The notes under the pieces: model-generated
What the model was told of the DNA's origin: nothing
The model's database searches: none
The model's input: only the letters and a program-made list of their open reading frames with translations
NCBI RefSeq assembly: GCF_947489755.1
Contig: NZ_CANLFB010000015.1
Span: 42,429 to 106,428, forward strand
Reading direction: 5' to 3'
DNA: 64,000 nt
DNA from: an uncultured Psychromonas sp.
GTDB taxonomy: Bacteria; Pseudomonadota; Gammaproteobacteria; Enterobacterales; Psychromonadaceae
Shown here: positions 27,400 to 35,795 of the stretch, piece after piece
Position numbering within the stretch: the stretch's first letter is position 1
Layout: every line of letters begins with the position of its first letter
Program-made: the position numbers and the translations under genes

Positions 27400-27836
27400 T
27401 GCTAAATGCCATCATCGCTCTAATATCGGGTATATTATTCGGCACCGGTATGATTGTTTCAAATATGGTGGATCCCACTAAAGTAATCAATTTTTTAGAC
27501 ATTACTGGTCATTGGGATCCCAGCCTAGCAGTCGTTATTATTGGTGCGTTAGCCGTGTTTACACCTTGCTACCATTTATTTATAAAACAACGACGTCATG
27601 CAATTAATGGTAAAGAATTTAACTGGACAAAAAATACGAAAGTTGATGGTAAATTACTGTTAGGCGCTACAATTTTTGGTATCGGTTGGGGGTTAGTGGG
27701 GATTTGTCCTGGCCCGTCAATAAGCAGTATTGGTAATGGCTCTATATCCACTTATCTATTTATTGCCAGTATGCTGTGTGGCATGGCGATCGCTAATCTC
27801 AATATTAATATTTTTAATAAAAAGTGTTCATCGTAA
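27399..27836 (+). CDS. YeeE/YedE-family half-size transporter, second subunit (PmpB-like)
   Basis: This 145-aa membrane protein has about four helices. It contains the second-half family motif GWGLVGICPGPSISSIG with its conserved Cys, and NMVDPTKVINFLDITG near the start. Its ATG overlaps the stop of the preceding gene by one base (TAATG), indicating translational coupling and a one-to-one complex. An in-frame upstream start at 27336 would run through the previous gene and is rejected. Together the two halves should form one sulfur-compound channel. Confidence 0.87.
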   Translation: MLNAIIALISGILFGTGMIVSNMVDPTKVINFLDITGHWDPSLAVVIIGALAVFTPCYHLFIKQRRHAINGKEFNWTKNTKVDGKLLLGATIFGIGWGLVGICPGPSISSIGNGSISTYLFIASMLCGMAIANLNINIFNKKCSS

Positions 27837-28272
27837 ATAAAAGACTCATCAAACTAAAATCACATAATAAAAACGTAATCGCACTCAATTCATAAGTATT
27901 ATTGGTTGAGTGCATATTATCTTTTAAAAGGTATTAATATAATACTCTACAGGCTGTGGCCGCCCATGAAAATAACCTGCCGTATATTAAATCCGATAGA
28001 CGTATTCATCTGTTCCATTTTATTAACATCATAATTTATTCATTCCAGTCATCCCCCCTTCTCAACATAAATATCAGAAAACCTTAAAAGCTCTACTTTA
28101 AAAAAGTTAAAAACTTAAAAATTTAAAAAGTTATAGGTGACTAAGATCACATTTACAATTAACATGCAGTTAATATATAACCATTACTATTAACATTCTA
28201 ATATTTGAACTTGGTATAACGTCCCTATCGAAATATGAATGTCCTAAGTAATCATTTTTTTAAAGGATATTT
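27837..28272. other. intergenic region, no gene; CRP-like site near its end
   Basis: About 436 bp of AT-rich sequence. The only element recognised is the CRP-like sequence at 28136-28151 listed separately. Confidence 0.4.
28136..28151. promoter_or_regulatory. CRP/FNR-type site upstream of the MFS gene
   Basis: GGTGACTAAGATCACA matches the CRP box TGTGA-N6-TCACA except at the first T. It lies about 120 bp before the MFS start, a usual activator distance. Confidence 0.45.
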
Positions 28273-29469
28273 ATGCCGTCAGCTCATTCACCTCAACCAA
28301 CAAACCGCGTCGCGATTATGTTCGTTTTAGCATTAGGGACTTTCATTTTAGGACTCACTGAGTTTTCAATGATGCCAATGTTACCTCTCATCAGTGAAAC
28401 ATTTAACGTGACACCAACACAGTCAGGCTATGCCATTAGTGCTTATGCGATGGGTGTTGTTGTGGGTGCGCCTATTTTAATGCTGAGCACAGCGAATATG
28501 CGTAAACGTAAAGCACTTCTAATATTTTTAACGTTAATGTTTATTGGTAATGGATTAAGCGCCTTTTCTGACTCGTTAAATCAATTGATTTTGTTTCGTT
28601 TTTTAAGTGGTTTACCTCATGGCGCTTACTTTGGCGCTGCGATTCTTTTAGCTGCTGATATCGCCCCTAAAGGCAAACGTTCTGCGTTTATGTCTAAAAT
28701 ATTTATGGGCTTAACCATCGCGACTATTGTCGGTGTGCCATTAGTGACATTAGTCGGTCAAAACCTCAGTTGGCGTTACTGTTTAGCCGGTGCCTCTGTT
28801 TTATCACTTATCGCTTTAGTCTTTGTTTATAAAGTCGTTCCGAATGTTGATAATAGAAAGCCATCTAATTTACTTAATGAATTTAGTGTATTAAAAGATA
28901 AGTTAGTTTGGTCTATTTTAGGCATAGTGATCATTGGCTTTGGTGGCGTATTTTGTATTTATACTTATATCGCAGACACTATTTTAGATGTCACTCAAAC
29001 ACCCGCTTATACCATCTCAATTGCCATGGTCATGTTTGGTATCGGCTGTACGTTAGGTAATTATTTTTTAGGGAAAGCGGCCGACGTATCGGCAATCAAA
29101 GCAACGGGAATAAGCTTAATTTGCACTATTATATTTGCCATCGCTTACGTTAATGCCAGCCATAATATTTGGTTGTTATATGCCGTTATTTTCTTAATTG
29201 GATGCAGTATTGGTTTGGCGACCTTAATTCAAACATTATTAATGGATGTTTCTCCAGATGGTCACGCGATGATCGGCGCATTGGTGCAATGTGCGTTTAA
29301 TGTTGCCAATGCGATTGGACCATGGGTTGGCGGTATGGCCATTGCTCAAGGCGCACAACCGAATCAAACAGGTTATGTGGCCGCAGCTTTATTCTTAGGT
29401 GGTTTCATTATGTGGGTATTGAGTTATATGCAAATAAACTCACAAAAAAGACGCGCTGTTCCCGTTTAA
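28273..29469 (+). CDS. MFS transporter, DHA1 family (AraJ/PbuE-like)
   Basis: This 398-aa protein has 12 predicted helices. The first helix FVLALGTFILGLTEFSMMPMLP and the loop RFLSGLPHGAYFGAAILLAADI follow the AraJ/YdhP/PbuE sugar-, purine- or drug-efflux branch of DHA1. It should be a proton-coupled exporter in the inner membrane. AAGGATAT precedes the ATG. A hairpin 50 bp after the stop suggests a single-gene unit. The substrate is not readable. Confidence 0.88.
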   Translation: MPSAHSPQPTNRVAIMFVLALGTFILGLTEFSMMPMLPLISETFNVTPTQSGYAISAYAMGVVVGAPILMLSTANMRKRKALLIFLTLMFIGNGLSAFSDSLNQLILFRFLSGLPHGAYFGAAILLAADIAPKGKRSAFMSKIFMGLTIATIVGVPLVTLVGQNLSWRYCLAGASVLSLIALVFVYKVVPNVDNRKPSNLLNEFSVLKDKLVWSILGIVIIGFGGVFCIYTYIADTILDVTQTPAYTISIAMVMFGIGCTLGNYFLGKAADVSAIKATGISLICTIIFAIAYVNASHNIWLLYAVIFLIGCSIGLATLIQTLLMDVSPDGHAMIGALVQCAFNVANAIGPWVGGMAIAQGAQPNQTGYVAAALFLGGFIMWVLSYMQINSQKRRAVPV

Positions 29470-29520
29470 CACTATACGATACAACTATTTACAGAGTCCT
29501 ATTTGTCGACATATCATTTT

Positions 29521-29548
29521 ATTAAGTTGGTTTATCGGCCAACTTAAT
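29521..29548. terminator. hairpin after the MFS gene
   Basis: ATTAAGTTGG and CCAACTTAAT form a perfect 10-bp stem around TTTATCGG, 52 bp past the stop. The right arm and loop (TTATCGGCCAACT) recur at 32413-32425 on the far side of the HEPN/DGQHR genes. Confidence 0.6.
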
Positions 29549-30087
29549 GCTTTGTATTACAGGGTTTCGCAACTATTCGAGGCTATGCGAGACCATGAGA
29601 GACAAACTGAGCAATAATCTGTGTTACAAAAAAATCTCCTATACTTATCAGCGAAATGATAAGTATTACTTCTGCTATCGCATGCCTAACGTTATCAAAA
29701 TATTTTTTCATTACCTTCTCTGATTCGACAGAGCCTCCAACGGTAATAGGTTGTTCTACTTACACCTATGTTTTTAATGCATCATTCAACCTTTTAACTT
29801 CGGCAGATACTGCTTTAAATGAAAATAACAAGGTAATGTTACTGAACTAGATATAGAGTTAAGTAATAAACTCACTTTTTAAATGTTAATGCTAATGCTA
29901 AATGTAAGTTTGGTTTGATGTTTGAAGCTGGTTTTATATACAAGGTAGGCGAGCTTCCATGTTTCCGTTGTTAATTCCGACTTTTTCCATCTACCCGCAT
30001 GACAACGATTTGATTAACAATCTTAATTAATTAATTGATTTTATGTACGATAAAGGTATTGTTCTGTTAATTTTAACAAATTAAACT

Positions 30088-30120
30088 ATTCCGTATTTCC
30101 ACCGGAAATATGGAATTTTT
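30088..30120. terminator. hairpin at the left end of the HEPN/DGQHR operon
   Basis: ATTCCGTATTTCC and GGAAATATGGAAT form a 13-bp stem with one wobble pair and a three-base loop, followed by TTTTT on the plus strand. It lies about 55 bp past the stop of the HEPN-like gene and could stop transcription from either side. Confidence 0.65.
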
Positions 30121-30175
30121 CTGCTTAATAAGTGACTATGATATAAATTTTATTCACACATATTCACTGTAGTAT

Positions 30176-31078
30176 TTAAGACATGTTATGCCTTACTACA
30201 CCATGAAATATAGTTGAAATGAAGTATATGATTGCACCATTAACTAAAGAAAATAGAAAATTTGAGTCTAAAATTTCTTCAATTTTAATGTTATCACTTC
30301 TTGCATTTGAATAATGAAAAAACCTATTTCGTAGTGTAATTATAAAGCTATGAAAATCGGAAAAACTAACGGCAATTTTATTTGGATGAATTGTAGAGGA
30401 AGTGTAATCGTTAACAGTTTTCCAACCCAAAACTTTTTTAGTTATTGTATTAAATAGAATTTCTTGGTTTTCAGGACTTGATGTAATTTCAATATCTATT
30501 GTGGATGCTAATTCTGGAGTGTTTTTGAAAAGAGTCGCAACAAAACTCTTATGAAACTTCAACTCACCTACGTTAGAGTCTGATTTTGAATTTGTCATCC
30601 AGTTTCTTAAGTTCTCAAATGTGCGAAGGTAGTCGTCAGTTCTTGCTGAATAAATCATTGGAAAGGCATAAGATAAATGTTCGTAGGTTCGATATAAGTG
30701 CACAAACGCAGCGGTATGATTGTTTTTCTTGTAATGATATATAGCAGCTACCATTTCATTCAAAACATTTTTATAAAACCCACGATTACGGAATCTATTC
30801 GTTAACATAAATGTTTGATAATCCGCAAAAGTAATCCCTTCTTCAAAGTCATCAAGAAAAGAAAGATCTGTATTCGTGTTATCAGTAATATCACTAAAGA
30901 AAAAGTTTGTATTTTGCGTAATTTGCTCTTCTTCCAAATTTGAATATATATCGCAGCTACCACTTAATAAACGAAATAAAGCCGTTTGCTCACTACAATT
31001 TTCACCTAAATGAAAGGCGTCACCTTCAGAGAAGGTGCTCGAAGCATGTTCAATTATTTGATAGCTAGTTAGATTCAT
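30176..31078 (-). CDS. HEPN-like protein with RNxxxH motif
   Basis: This 300-aa soluble protein has no family I can name with certainty. The second half is helical and carries TLRNRFFHYSNARSD, which contains an exact RNxxxH (RNRFFH, 250-255), the catalytic motif of HEPN ribonucleases. An upstream helix pair (HTAAFVHLYRTYEHLSYAF, FENLRNWMT) fits a HEPN bundle. HEPN proteins of this kind act in toxin-antitoxin, abortive infection and RNA-cutting defence. Its ATG overlaps the stop of the upstream DGQHR-like gene by one base, so the pair is translationally coupled. The N-terminal third (1-100) is acidic and unlike anything I recognise. The final helix FSLVNGAIIYFISTIFHG is hydrophobic and might touch a membrane. 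Confidence 0.6.
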   Translation of the reverse strand: MNLTSYQIIEHASSTFSEGDAFHLGENCSEQTALFRLLSGSCDIYSNLEEEQITQNTNFFFSDITDNTNTDLSFLDDFEEGITFADYQTFMLTNRFRNRGFYKNVLNEMVAAIYHYKKNNHTAAFVHLYRTYEHLSYAFPMIYSARTDDYLRTFENLRNWMTNSKSDSNVGELKFHKSFVATLFKNTPELASTIDIEITSSPENQEILFNTITKKVLGWKTVNDYTSSTIHPNKIAVSFSDFHSFIITLRNRFFHYSNARSDNIKIEEILDSNFLFSLVNGAIIYFISTIFHGVVRHNMS

Positions 31079-32112
31079 TAATTAGATGTCTTATCAGAAA
31101 AGTGGGATAAAAGAGAAGTTGCAGATAGTTCTTTAAGGGAGCTAATATTCTTAACATATTCCAAAGCAAGTTCACGTCGAAACTTGCCAACGTTAACCTT
31201 GGATGCATTGATACCTTTGAATGCTTCCTCGAATAAATCAATTAGAGCTGCAAACTCATCTACTGGGGTGTGGTGCACTACATCATAAGATGTTTTTATT
31301 CCTACACAGAAACCAATTAAATTGTTTTGTAGCATAAGCCATTCTTTACATCTATCATTTTGAGATAATCGATCAACTTCTTCTAATACTGTTTGAAATT
31401 GAATATCACCTTCAAAGACTTTAGTACTCATTATCTTTTCTACAATAATTTCATCCATTTTTTCACTGATGATTTTATTGTTTTCGTTGTGAACACTATT
31501 TGAAAAAAAGGCTAAATACCCTTTTGAAATGTCAGCTAAACTGTATGAACCTCTTTTTATCTCTTCGGCTCTATCTTTCTCAGATTGAACATCAATGCTT
31601 AGTAACTCAAAGTCAAATAACTCTTCTGTCAATACTTCAATTTGATGCCTAGGTGTCATTGGACGCTGACCATTATTCAAAGTGATCATACGATAAAGGA
31701 GCATGTCCTTATTTGGAGAGATAACTAAAGAAATATATAACTGTTTATCTAAATCAAAACCTGGTTCGTCTTTTACACCGTGCAAAGCATTTAATCTTTG
31801 CATCCCATCAAGGACATAACCTTTGGTTACTTCTTCATTACAATAAGCCTCTGCTACATTTTGATTTGAATCAGGGCTAATTACAGAGTCACCGTCTATC
31901 AATGCCATCGTAATTGGAGGCATGATACATCCATTAACCAGGTCTCGTCTCAAACGGTCGTAAAATGCAGGGTTTTGTAATTTTCTTTGTGCAGAAAATC
32001 GATTGATAAGCGGGTATATACTTTCAATAGCGAATCGATAAGTGGTAACTCCACTAAGAACTACACTTTTTATTACATTATCATAATTTATTGTATGAAT
32101 TGAAATACTCAT
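31078..32112 (-). CDS. DGQHR/DndB-like protein (ParB-type fold)
   Basis: This 344-aa protein has the signature region GYVLDGMQRLNALHGV (98-113), a variant of the DGQHR motif found in DndB-like and other ParB/sulfiredoxin-fold proteins. It is preceded by the expected LRRDLVNGCIMPPITMALI and followed by YRMITLNNGQRPMTPRHQIEVL, also family-typical. Such proteins occur in DNA modification and phage defence loci as DNA-binding or nucleotide-dependent regulators. AGGAGG precedes the ATG, the strongest ribosome site in the neighbourhood. A 13-bp palindrome (32125-32137) lies just upstream and may be an autoregulatory operator. It forms a two-gene operon with the HEPN-like protein at 30176-31078. Confidence 0.65.
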   Translation of the reverse strand: MSISIHTINYDNVIKSVVLSGVTTYRFAIESIYPLINRFSAQRKLQNPAFYDRLRRDLVNGCIMPPITMALIDGDSVISPDSNQNVAEAYCNEEVTKGYVLDGMQRLNALHGVKDEPGFDLDKQLYISLVISPNKDMLLYRMITLNNGQRPMTPRHQIEVLTEELFDFELLSIDVQSEKDRAEEIKRGSYSLADISKGYLAFFSNSVHNENNKIISEKMDEIIVEKIMSTKVFEGDIQFQTVLEEVDRLSQNDRCKEWLMLQNNLIGFCVGIKTSYDVVHHTPVDEFAALIDLFEEAFKGINASKVNVGKFRRELALEYVKNISSLKELSATSLLSHFSDKTSN

Positions 32113-32124
32113 TATGTTCCTCCT

Positions 32125-32137
32125 GTTTTAATAAAAC
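32125..32137 (-). promoter_or_regulatory. palindrome and -10-like box before the DGQHR/HEPN operon
   Basis: GTTTTA-A-TAAAAC is a perfect palindrome between the AGGAGG ribosome site and a TACAAT -10-like hexamer read on the minus strand just beyond it. A repressor bound here would block the start of transcription or translation. Confidence 0.4.
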
Positions 32138-32186
32138 ATAATTGTATCAGGTTTTTAGAAATTCGATTCACTTGTAGTGTAAAATC

Positions 32187-32245
32187 GTCTAACAAGGTAT
32201 TAAGGACTTTCTTAAATAGTTCTATGACTTAATTCGAAGTTAGAC
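32187..32245 (+). other. attC-like (59-base element) integron recombination site
   Basis: GTCTAAC (32187-32193) and GTTAGAC (32239-32245) are perfect inverted R''/R' boxes. Inside them, five unpaired bases (AAGGT and TCGAA) separate a second inverted pair ATTAAG (32199-32204) and CTTAAT (32228-32233), with a 23-base centre. Total length is 59 bp. The order RYYYAAC...GTTRRRY, CTAACAA on the left and the 5-base spacers are those of real attC sites such as that of aadA1. No integrase is in the window. Confidence 0.55.
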
Positions 32246-32760
32246 TTAAAAGCAGTGCTTTAAAAACTGCTGTTATACATAGCTATTTAGTGGTTTGGTT
32301 AATGCTGTATAACAATTGGTGCAACAAACAGTCTAACACTCGGATAAGTGATTTATTTTGGTGCGACACTAACCTCTTATTAATCAACTAACTTACTGCT
32401 GCGATAGTTAGCTTATCGGCCAACTCCACTGCTTTGACTCATCTAAGCACCCCAGATTCAACTTAACAAAGGATTTTTCAAAAATGAGAGTCTCTGATTC
32501 TTATAATCCCCTTCACTTCTTATAATTAACTAGTTTCTATTACTTATCATCCGTCTCACAATCAATCTCACAATCAATCCGCATCGCCAATATTTATAAG
32601 ATGTAATAAATGGAGGGTAATCTGATCTATTTATCAATGACGACTCTGCAACACCTCTTTTCTATACATTGCCATTCATTTCACTATCAATCGCTATTGT
32701 CATTTAACTTTATTCAACGTTATTATGACCGTTCAACAAATTCTATTGAAAGAGAAACCA
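32246..32760. other. intergenic region right of the attC-like site
   Basis: No gene was seen. It holds GTTATACATAGC...GCTGTATAAC (about 32271-32319), an inverted repeat that could form a hairpin, and the 13-bp repeat TTATCGGCCAACT (32413-32425). Near 32560-32580 ATCTCACAATCA-like words are repeated. Confidence 0.45.
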
Positions 32761-33459
32761 ATGTTATTTAGAAGAACGCCCTCATTTTTATCTCAATTAA
32801 TTAAACTAGCAATAGTGGCTAGTTTAGGGTTTGCTTTCAATGTAAGTGCATCAATCAATGTCACGTCATTAGAAAGCGGTGGTATTAATGACTGGGAAAG
32901 TGAATCCTTTGAAGGTGAATCAACTTATAACGTAGTTCAGTATGATGGTCGCACGGTTTTAAAGGCGCAAAGTAATAACTCCGCATCAGGATTGGTGTTA
33001 AAAAAGAAAATAGATTTATTAAAAACACCTTATATCAATTGGACTTGGCTAACCAAAAACAAGCTCACTGGGTTAGATGAAAAAAGTAAAAGTGGCGATG
33101 ATTACGTTGCACGGGTTTATGTTGTTATTGACGGTGGATTTAAAGTTTGGAACAGTAAATGTTTAAGTTATGTATGGTCAAGCAACCAAAGCGAAGGACA
33201 AGTTTGGGATAATGCGTTCATTGGTGACAAGGTAAAAATGCTGTCAGTACGAGGGAAACAATCAAAAGAGGATCATTGGTATAATGAAAAACGTAATGTT
33301 TTCCAAGACCTCGTTGACCAATTTGGCGATAAAGGCAGCGTCAAAAAGAACTTAGCCGCTTATCAGTATATTGATGTTATCGCCATTATGACCGATACCG
33401 ATAACAGCGCAGGCAAAGCAGAATCTTATTACGGAGATATCATCTTCACAGCAGAATAA
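32761..33459 (+). CDS. DUF3047 exported protein
   Basis: This 232-aa protein has a signal peptide (LIKLAIVASLGFAFNVSASI). The body matches DUF3047: YNVVQYDGRTVLKAQSNNSAS, INWTWLTKNKL, DDYVARVYVVIDGG, VWSSNQSEGQVWDN, IDVIAIMTDTDNSAG, YYGDIIF. The fold is thought to be a beta-sandwich; the function is unknown. I start at ATG 32761, since the in-frame ATG at 32725 adds 12 residues ahead of the signal peptide. The GhrB-type gene follows 54 bp later on the same strand. Confidence 0.88.
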   Translation: MLFRRTPSFLSQLIKLAIVASLGFAFNVSASINVTSLESGGINDWESESFEGESTYNVVQYDGRTVLKAQSNNSASGLVLKKKIDLLKTPYINWTWLTKNKLTGLDEKSKSGDDYVARVYVVIDGGFKVWNSKCLSYVWSSNQSEGQVWDNAFIGDKVKMLSVRGKQSKEDHWYNEKRNVFQDLVDQFGDKGSVKKNLAAYQYIDVIAIMTDTDNSAGKAESYYGDIIFTAE

Positions 33460-33513
33460 TTCATTCATCATTTACATTAACACCAACACTAACAGATGGC
33501 ACAAGGGCTCAAT

Positions 33514-34488
33514 ATGAAAGATAAAGTTGTTTTATTTAAAAAAATCCCAAACCAACAGCAACAACTATTAAGTGAACATTTTAACCTTGTATGCTTCGAT
33601 AAAATTGATGAAAATAATATGGATGCTTTTATCCATGAAATTAAAGACGCAGATGGATTAATTGGCGCAGGCGTTAAATTAACCCCAGAAATTTTAGATA
33701 ATGCCCTTCAATTAAAAGCTATCTCAACCATTTCGGTTGGCTTTGATCACTTTGACCTTGATTACTTAAATAAACGTAATATCGCATTAACTAATACGCC
33801 GGATGTATTAACTAATACAACAGCAGATACTATTTTTACGTTAATCATGTGTGCTGCTAGACGCACAACTGAATTAAATAATATGGTGACCTCAGGCCAA
33901 TGGACTAACAACTTAAAAGATCAATATTTTGGTGTCGATGTTCATGGCAAAACCTTAGGGATATTAGGTATGGGTCGTATAGGCTATGCCGTTGCTAAGC
34001 GAGCACATCATGGTTTTGATATGAACATTAATTATTATAACCGCAGTGTTAATAAACAAGCAGAACATGATTTTAATGCAGAAAAAATGGCATTAGATGA
34101 ATTATTAACTACATCAGATTTTATCTGTTCTATCTTGCCAGCCAATGAACACACTGACTTATTAATAGGACAACGAGAATTAGATTTAATGAAGCCTTCT
34201 GCTATTTTCATTAATGGAGGAAGAGGCAATGTGGTGGATGAACAAGCACTTGCAATCGCATTAAAAAATCGAGCTATCAGAGCGGCAGGTTTAGATGTTT
34301 ATCAGGTAGAGCCATTACCTACATCATCACTTTTGATGTCCTTAGATAATGTCACTCTATTTCCACATATTGGCTCTGCAACAGCAGAAACCAGACTCGC
34401 AATGATTTGCAGCGCAATAGATAGTCTTAAAGCAGCTTGTTCTGGAGATTTAACAAAAAATTGTGTTAATGCCCAATATATAAAATAG
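33514..34488 (+). CDS. D-2-hydroxyacid dehydrogenase, GhrB-like (glyoxylate/hydroxypyruvate reductase)
   Basis: At 324 aa it has exactly the length of E. coli GhrB. It has the NAD(P)-binding LGILGMGRIGYAVAKRA, the substrate Arg/Glu/His set in NGGRGNVVDEQAL, AAGLDVYQVEP and FPHIGSAT, and the N-terminal VGFDHFDLDYL. It should reduce glyoxylate, hydroxypyruvate or 2-ketogluconate with NADPH in the cytoplasm. The start at ATG 33514 follows AAGGGC by about eight bases; the ATG at 33496 is less likely. Confidence 0.9.
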   Translation: MKDKVVLFKKIPNQQQQLLSEHFNLVCFDKIDENNMDAFIHEIKDADGLIGAGVKLTPEILDNALQLKAISTISVGFDHFDLDYLNKRNIALTNTPDVLTNTTADTIFTLIMCAARRTTELNNMVTSGQWTNNLKDQYFGVDVHGKTLGILGMGRIGYAVAKRAHHGFDMNINYYNRSVNKQAEHDFNAEKMALDELLTTSDFICSILPANEHTDLLIGQRELDLMKPSAIFINGGRGNVVDEQALAIALKNRAIRAAGLDVYQVEPLPTSSLLMSLDNVTLFPHIGSATAETRLAMICSAIDSLKAACSGDLTKNCVNAQYIK

Positions 34489-34648
34489 CGCCCCCATCAG
34501 CACTCATACTGTAGAGTATTAGTGCTTTAAAACCACTAATACGTTACACAACCTTCATTCTAACACTGAAGATAATCGCAACCATTGCATAAAGAAATTC
34601 GACAGTTTATTCTGCGTTACCTTTTTTCTTATTAAGAATGGATTCTCC

Positions 34649-35569
34649 ATGTTAAAAACAATCACTAACCTATTCCCAGTGTGGGCTATTTTATTATCTG
34701 TATTAGCGTTTTTTCAGCCATCGCTCTTCACCTCTTTAAAAACCTTCATCGTGCCTTTATTAACGATTATTATGCTGGCGATGGGACTGACATTAACACC
34801 TAAAGACTTCGCAAATGTCAGCAAAAATATTAAAGCGGTCTCTGTAGGCGTTATATTACAATTTACCGTGATGCCGATTGTTGCATTGATCATTGCGACA
34901 TTAATGAATTTTGATACAAACTTAACCGTTGGCCTAGTATTAGTTGGCGCAGTAGCTGGGGGTACGAGCAGTAATGTCATGTGCTTTTTGGCGAAAGGTG
35001 ATGTTGCTTTATCGATTTCAATGACCGCTATTAGTACATTGTTAAGCGTTATTTTCACGCCTTTACTCGTTGAGTTACTAGCAGGTAAAAGTATTGATAT
35101 CCCAGTTATGGGCATGATCATTAGCCTGATAAAAATTGTCTTAGTACCTGTCGTACTTGGTATTGTACTTAATACTTTATTGCATAAACCCATCCAAAAA
35201 ATTGCACCTGCCCTACCACTTATATCAATGGCTGCCATTGTTATTATCATTGCTATTGTTGTTGCACTTAATGCAGAAAAGTTAGTAGAAGTCGGTTCAA
35301 TGGTGGCGATTGCGGTTATTTTACATAACTCGTTTGGATTGTTAGCTGGATACTGGATAACTAAAAAACTAGGCTTTGAAGAAAAAGTCTGCCGTACCAT
35401 TGCCTTTGAAGTTGGATTACAAAACTCAGGATTAGCAACAGCGCTGGCCATGAAGTTCTTTGCACCAACGGCTGCTATTGCAGGGACTATTTTCTCTATC
35501 TGGCATAATATCAGTGGTTCTTTACTAGCAGGTTACTGGTCACGTAGCTCTACTCAAGATAAAGTCTAA
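34649..35569 (+). CDS. bile acid:sodium symporter family transporter (BASS)
   Basis: This 306-aa protein has nine to ten predicted helices. It shows LLTIIMLAMGLTLTPKDF at the end of helix two, VGAVAGGTSSNVMCFLAKGDVALS (the sodium-site crossover) and FEVGLQNSGLATALAMKFF (the second crossover), as in YocS and plant BASS proteins. It should import an organic acid such as a keto acid or pantothenate-like molecule with sodium. It follows the GhrB-type reductase by 160 bp, so a keto/hydroxy acid substrate is a reasonable guess. Confidence 0.9.
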   Translation: MLKTITNLFPVWAILLSVLAFFQPSLFTSLKTFIVPLLTIIMLAMGLTLTPKDFANVSKNIKAVSVGVILQFTVMPIVALIIATLMNFDTNLTVGLVLVGAVAGGTSSNVMCFLAKGDVALSISMTAISTLLSVIFTPLLVELLAGKSIDIPVMGMIISLIKIVLVPVVLGIVLNTLLHKPIQKIAPALPLISMAAIVIIIAIVVALNAEKLVEVGSMVAIAVILHNSFGLLAGYWITKKLGFEEKVCRTIAFEVGLQNSGLATALAMKFFAPTAAIAGTIFSIWHNISGSLLAGYWSRSSTQDKV

Positions 35570-35653
35570 CTGTTCAATACACTTCTCTCTGGAGTAATGA
35601 GATTCCAGAGTGAGGTGTACTTGAATCCTCAATAAACTATCTTCGAGTTAGCT

Positions 35654-35795
35654 TTACATAAATAAAGGCAAGAAAATCGCTACAGCATCTAATCGCTTTT
35701 GCAGTTTAATTTCTTCATCTAACATGCTGAGGCTTAAGAATAATGCCCAGATCGGTTCTAAAATCATAATCAGCGCCGCTGCTTCAATCTTCAAC
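35654..35795 (-). pseudogene. C-terminal remnant of an EamA/DMT transporter
   Basis: Read on the minus strand, the frame gives KIEAAALIMILEPIWALFLSL and ends ...VAIFLPLFM-stop. This matches the C-terminus of the intact EamA protein at 60222-61067 (KIETASLIMILEPIWTLLLS). Only about 45 residues remain. It joins directly to a gloA fragment, so it is the 3' end of a gene lost by deletion. Confidence 0.8.

Larger units (their letters stand above)
29470..30175. other. intergenic region with possible decayed coding sequence
   Basis: About 700 bp. After the hairpin at 29521, short open stretches such as YTYVFNASFNLLTSADTALNE (near 29756-29820) and ANAKCKFGLMFEAGFIYKVG (near 29888-29950, another frame) look like broken outer-membrane-type sequence. 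I cannot assign them. A terminator-like hairpin lies at 30088-30120. Confidence 0.3.

Noticed and set aside
30016..30070. Left-hand attC partner for the DGQHR/HEPN operon (ATTAACA...TGTTAAT)
   Set aside because: The boxes do not fit RYYYAAC/GTTRRRY and the inner pairing is absent.
32271..32319. Second attC candidate (GTTATAC...GTATAAC)
   Set aside because: The box order is GTT first and AAC last, opposite to attC, and there is no spaced inner pair. It is probably a plain hairpin.
34714..35451. 245-codon open frame antisense to the BASS transporter gene
   Set aside because: It mirrors a conserved membrane protein, has no ribosome site, and its sequence is the usual antisense pattern of hydrophobic codons.
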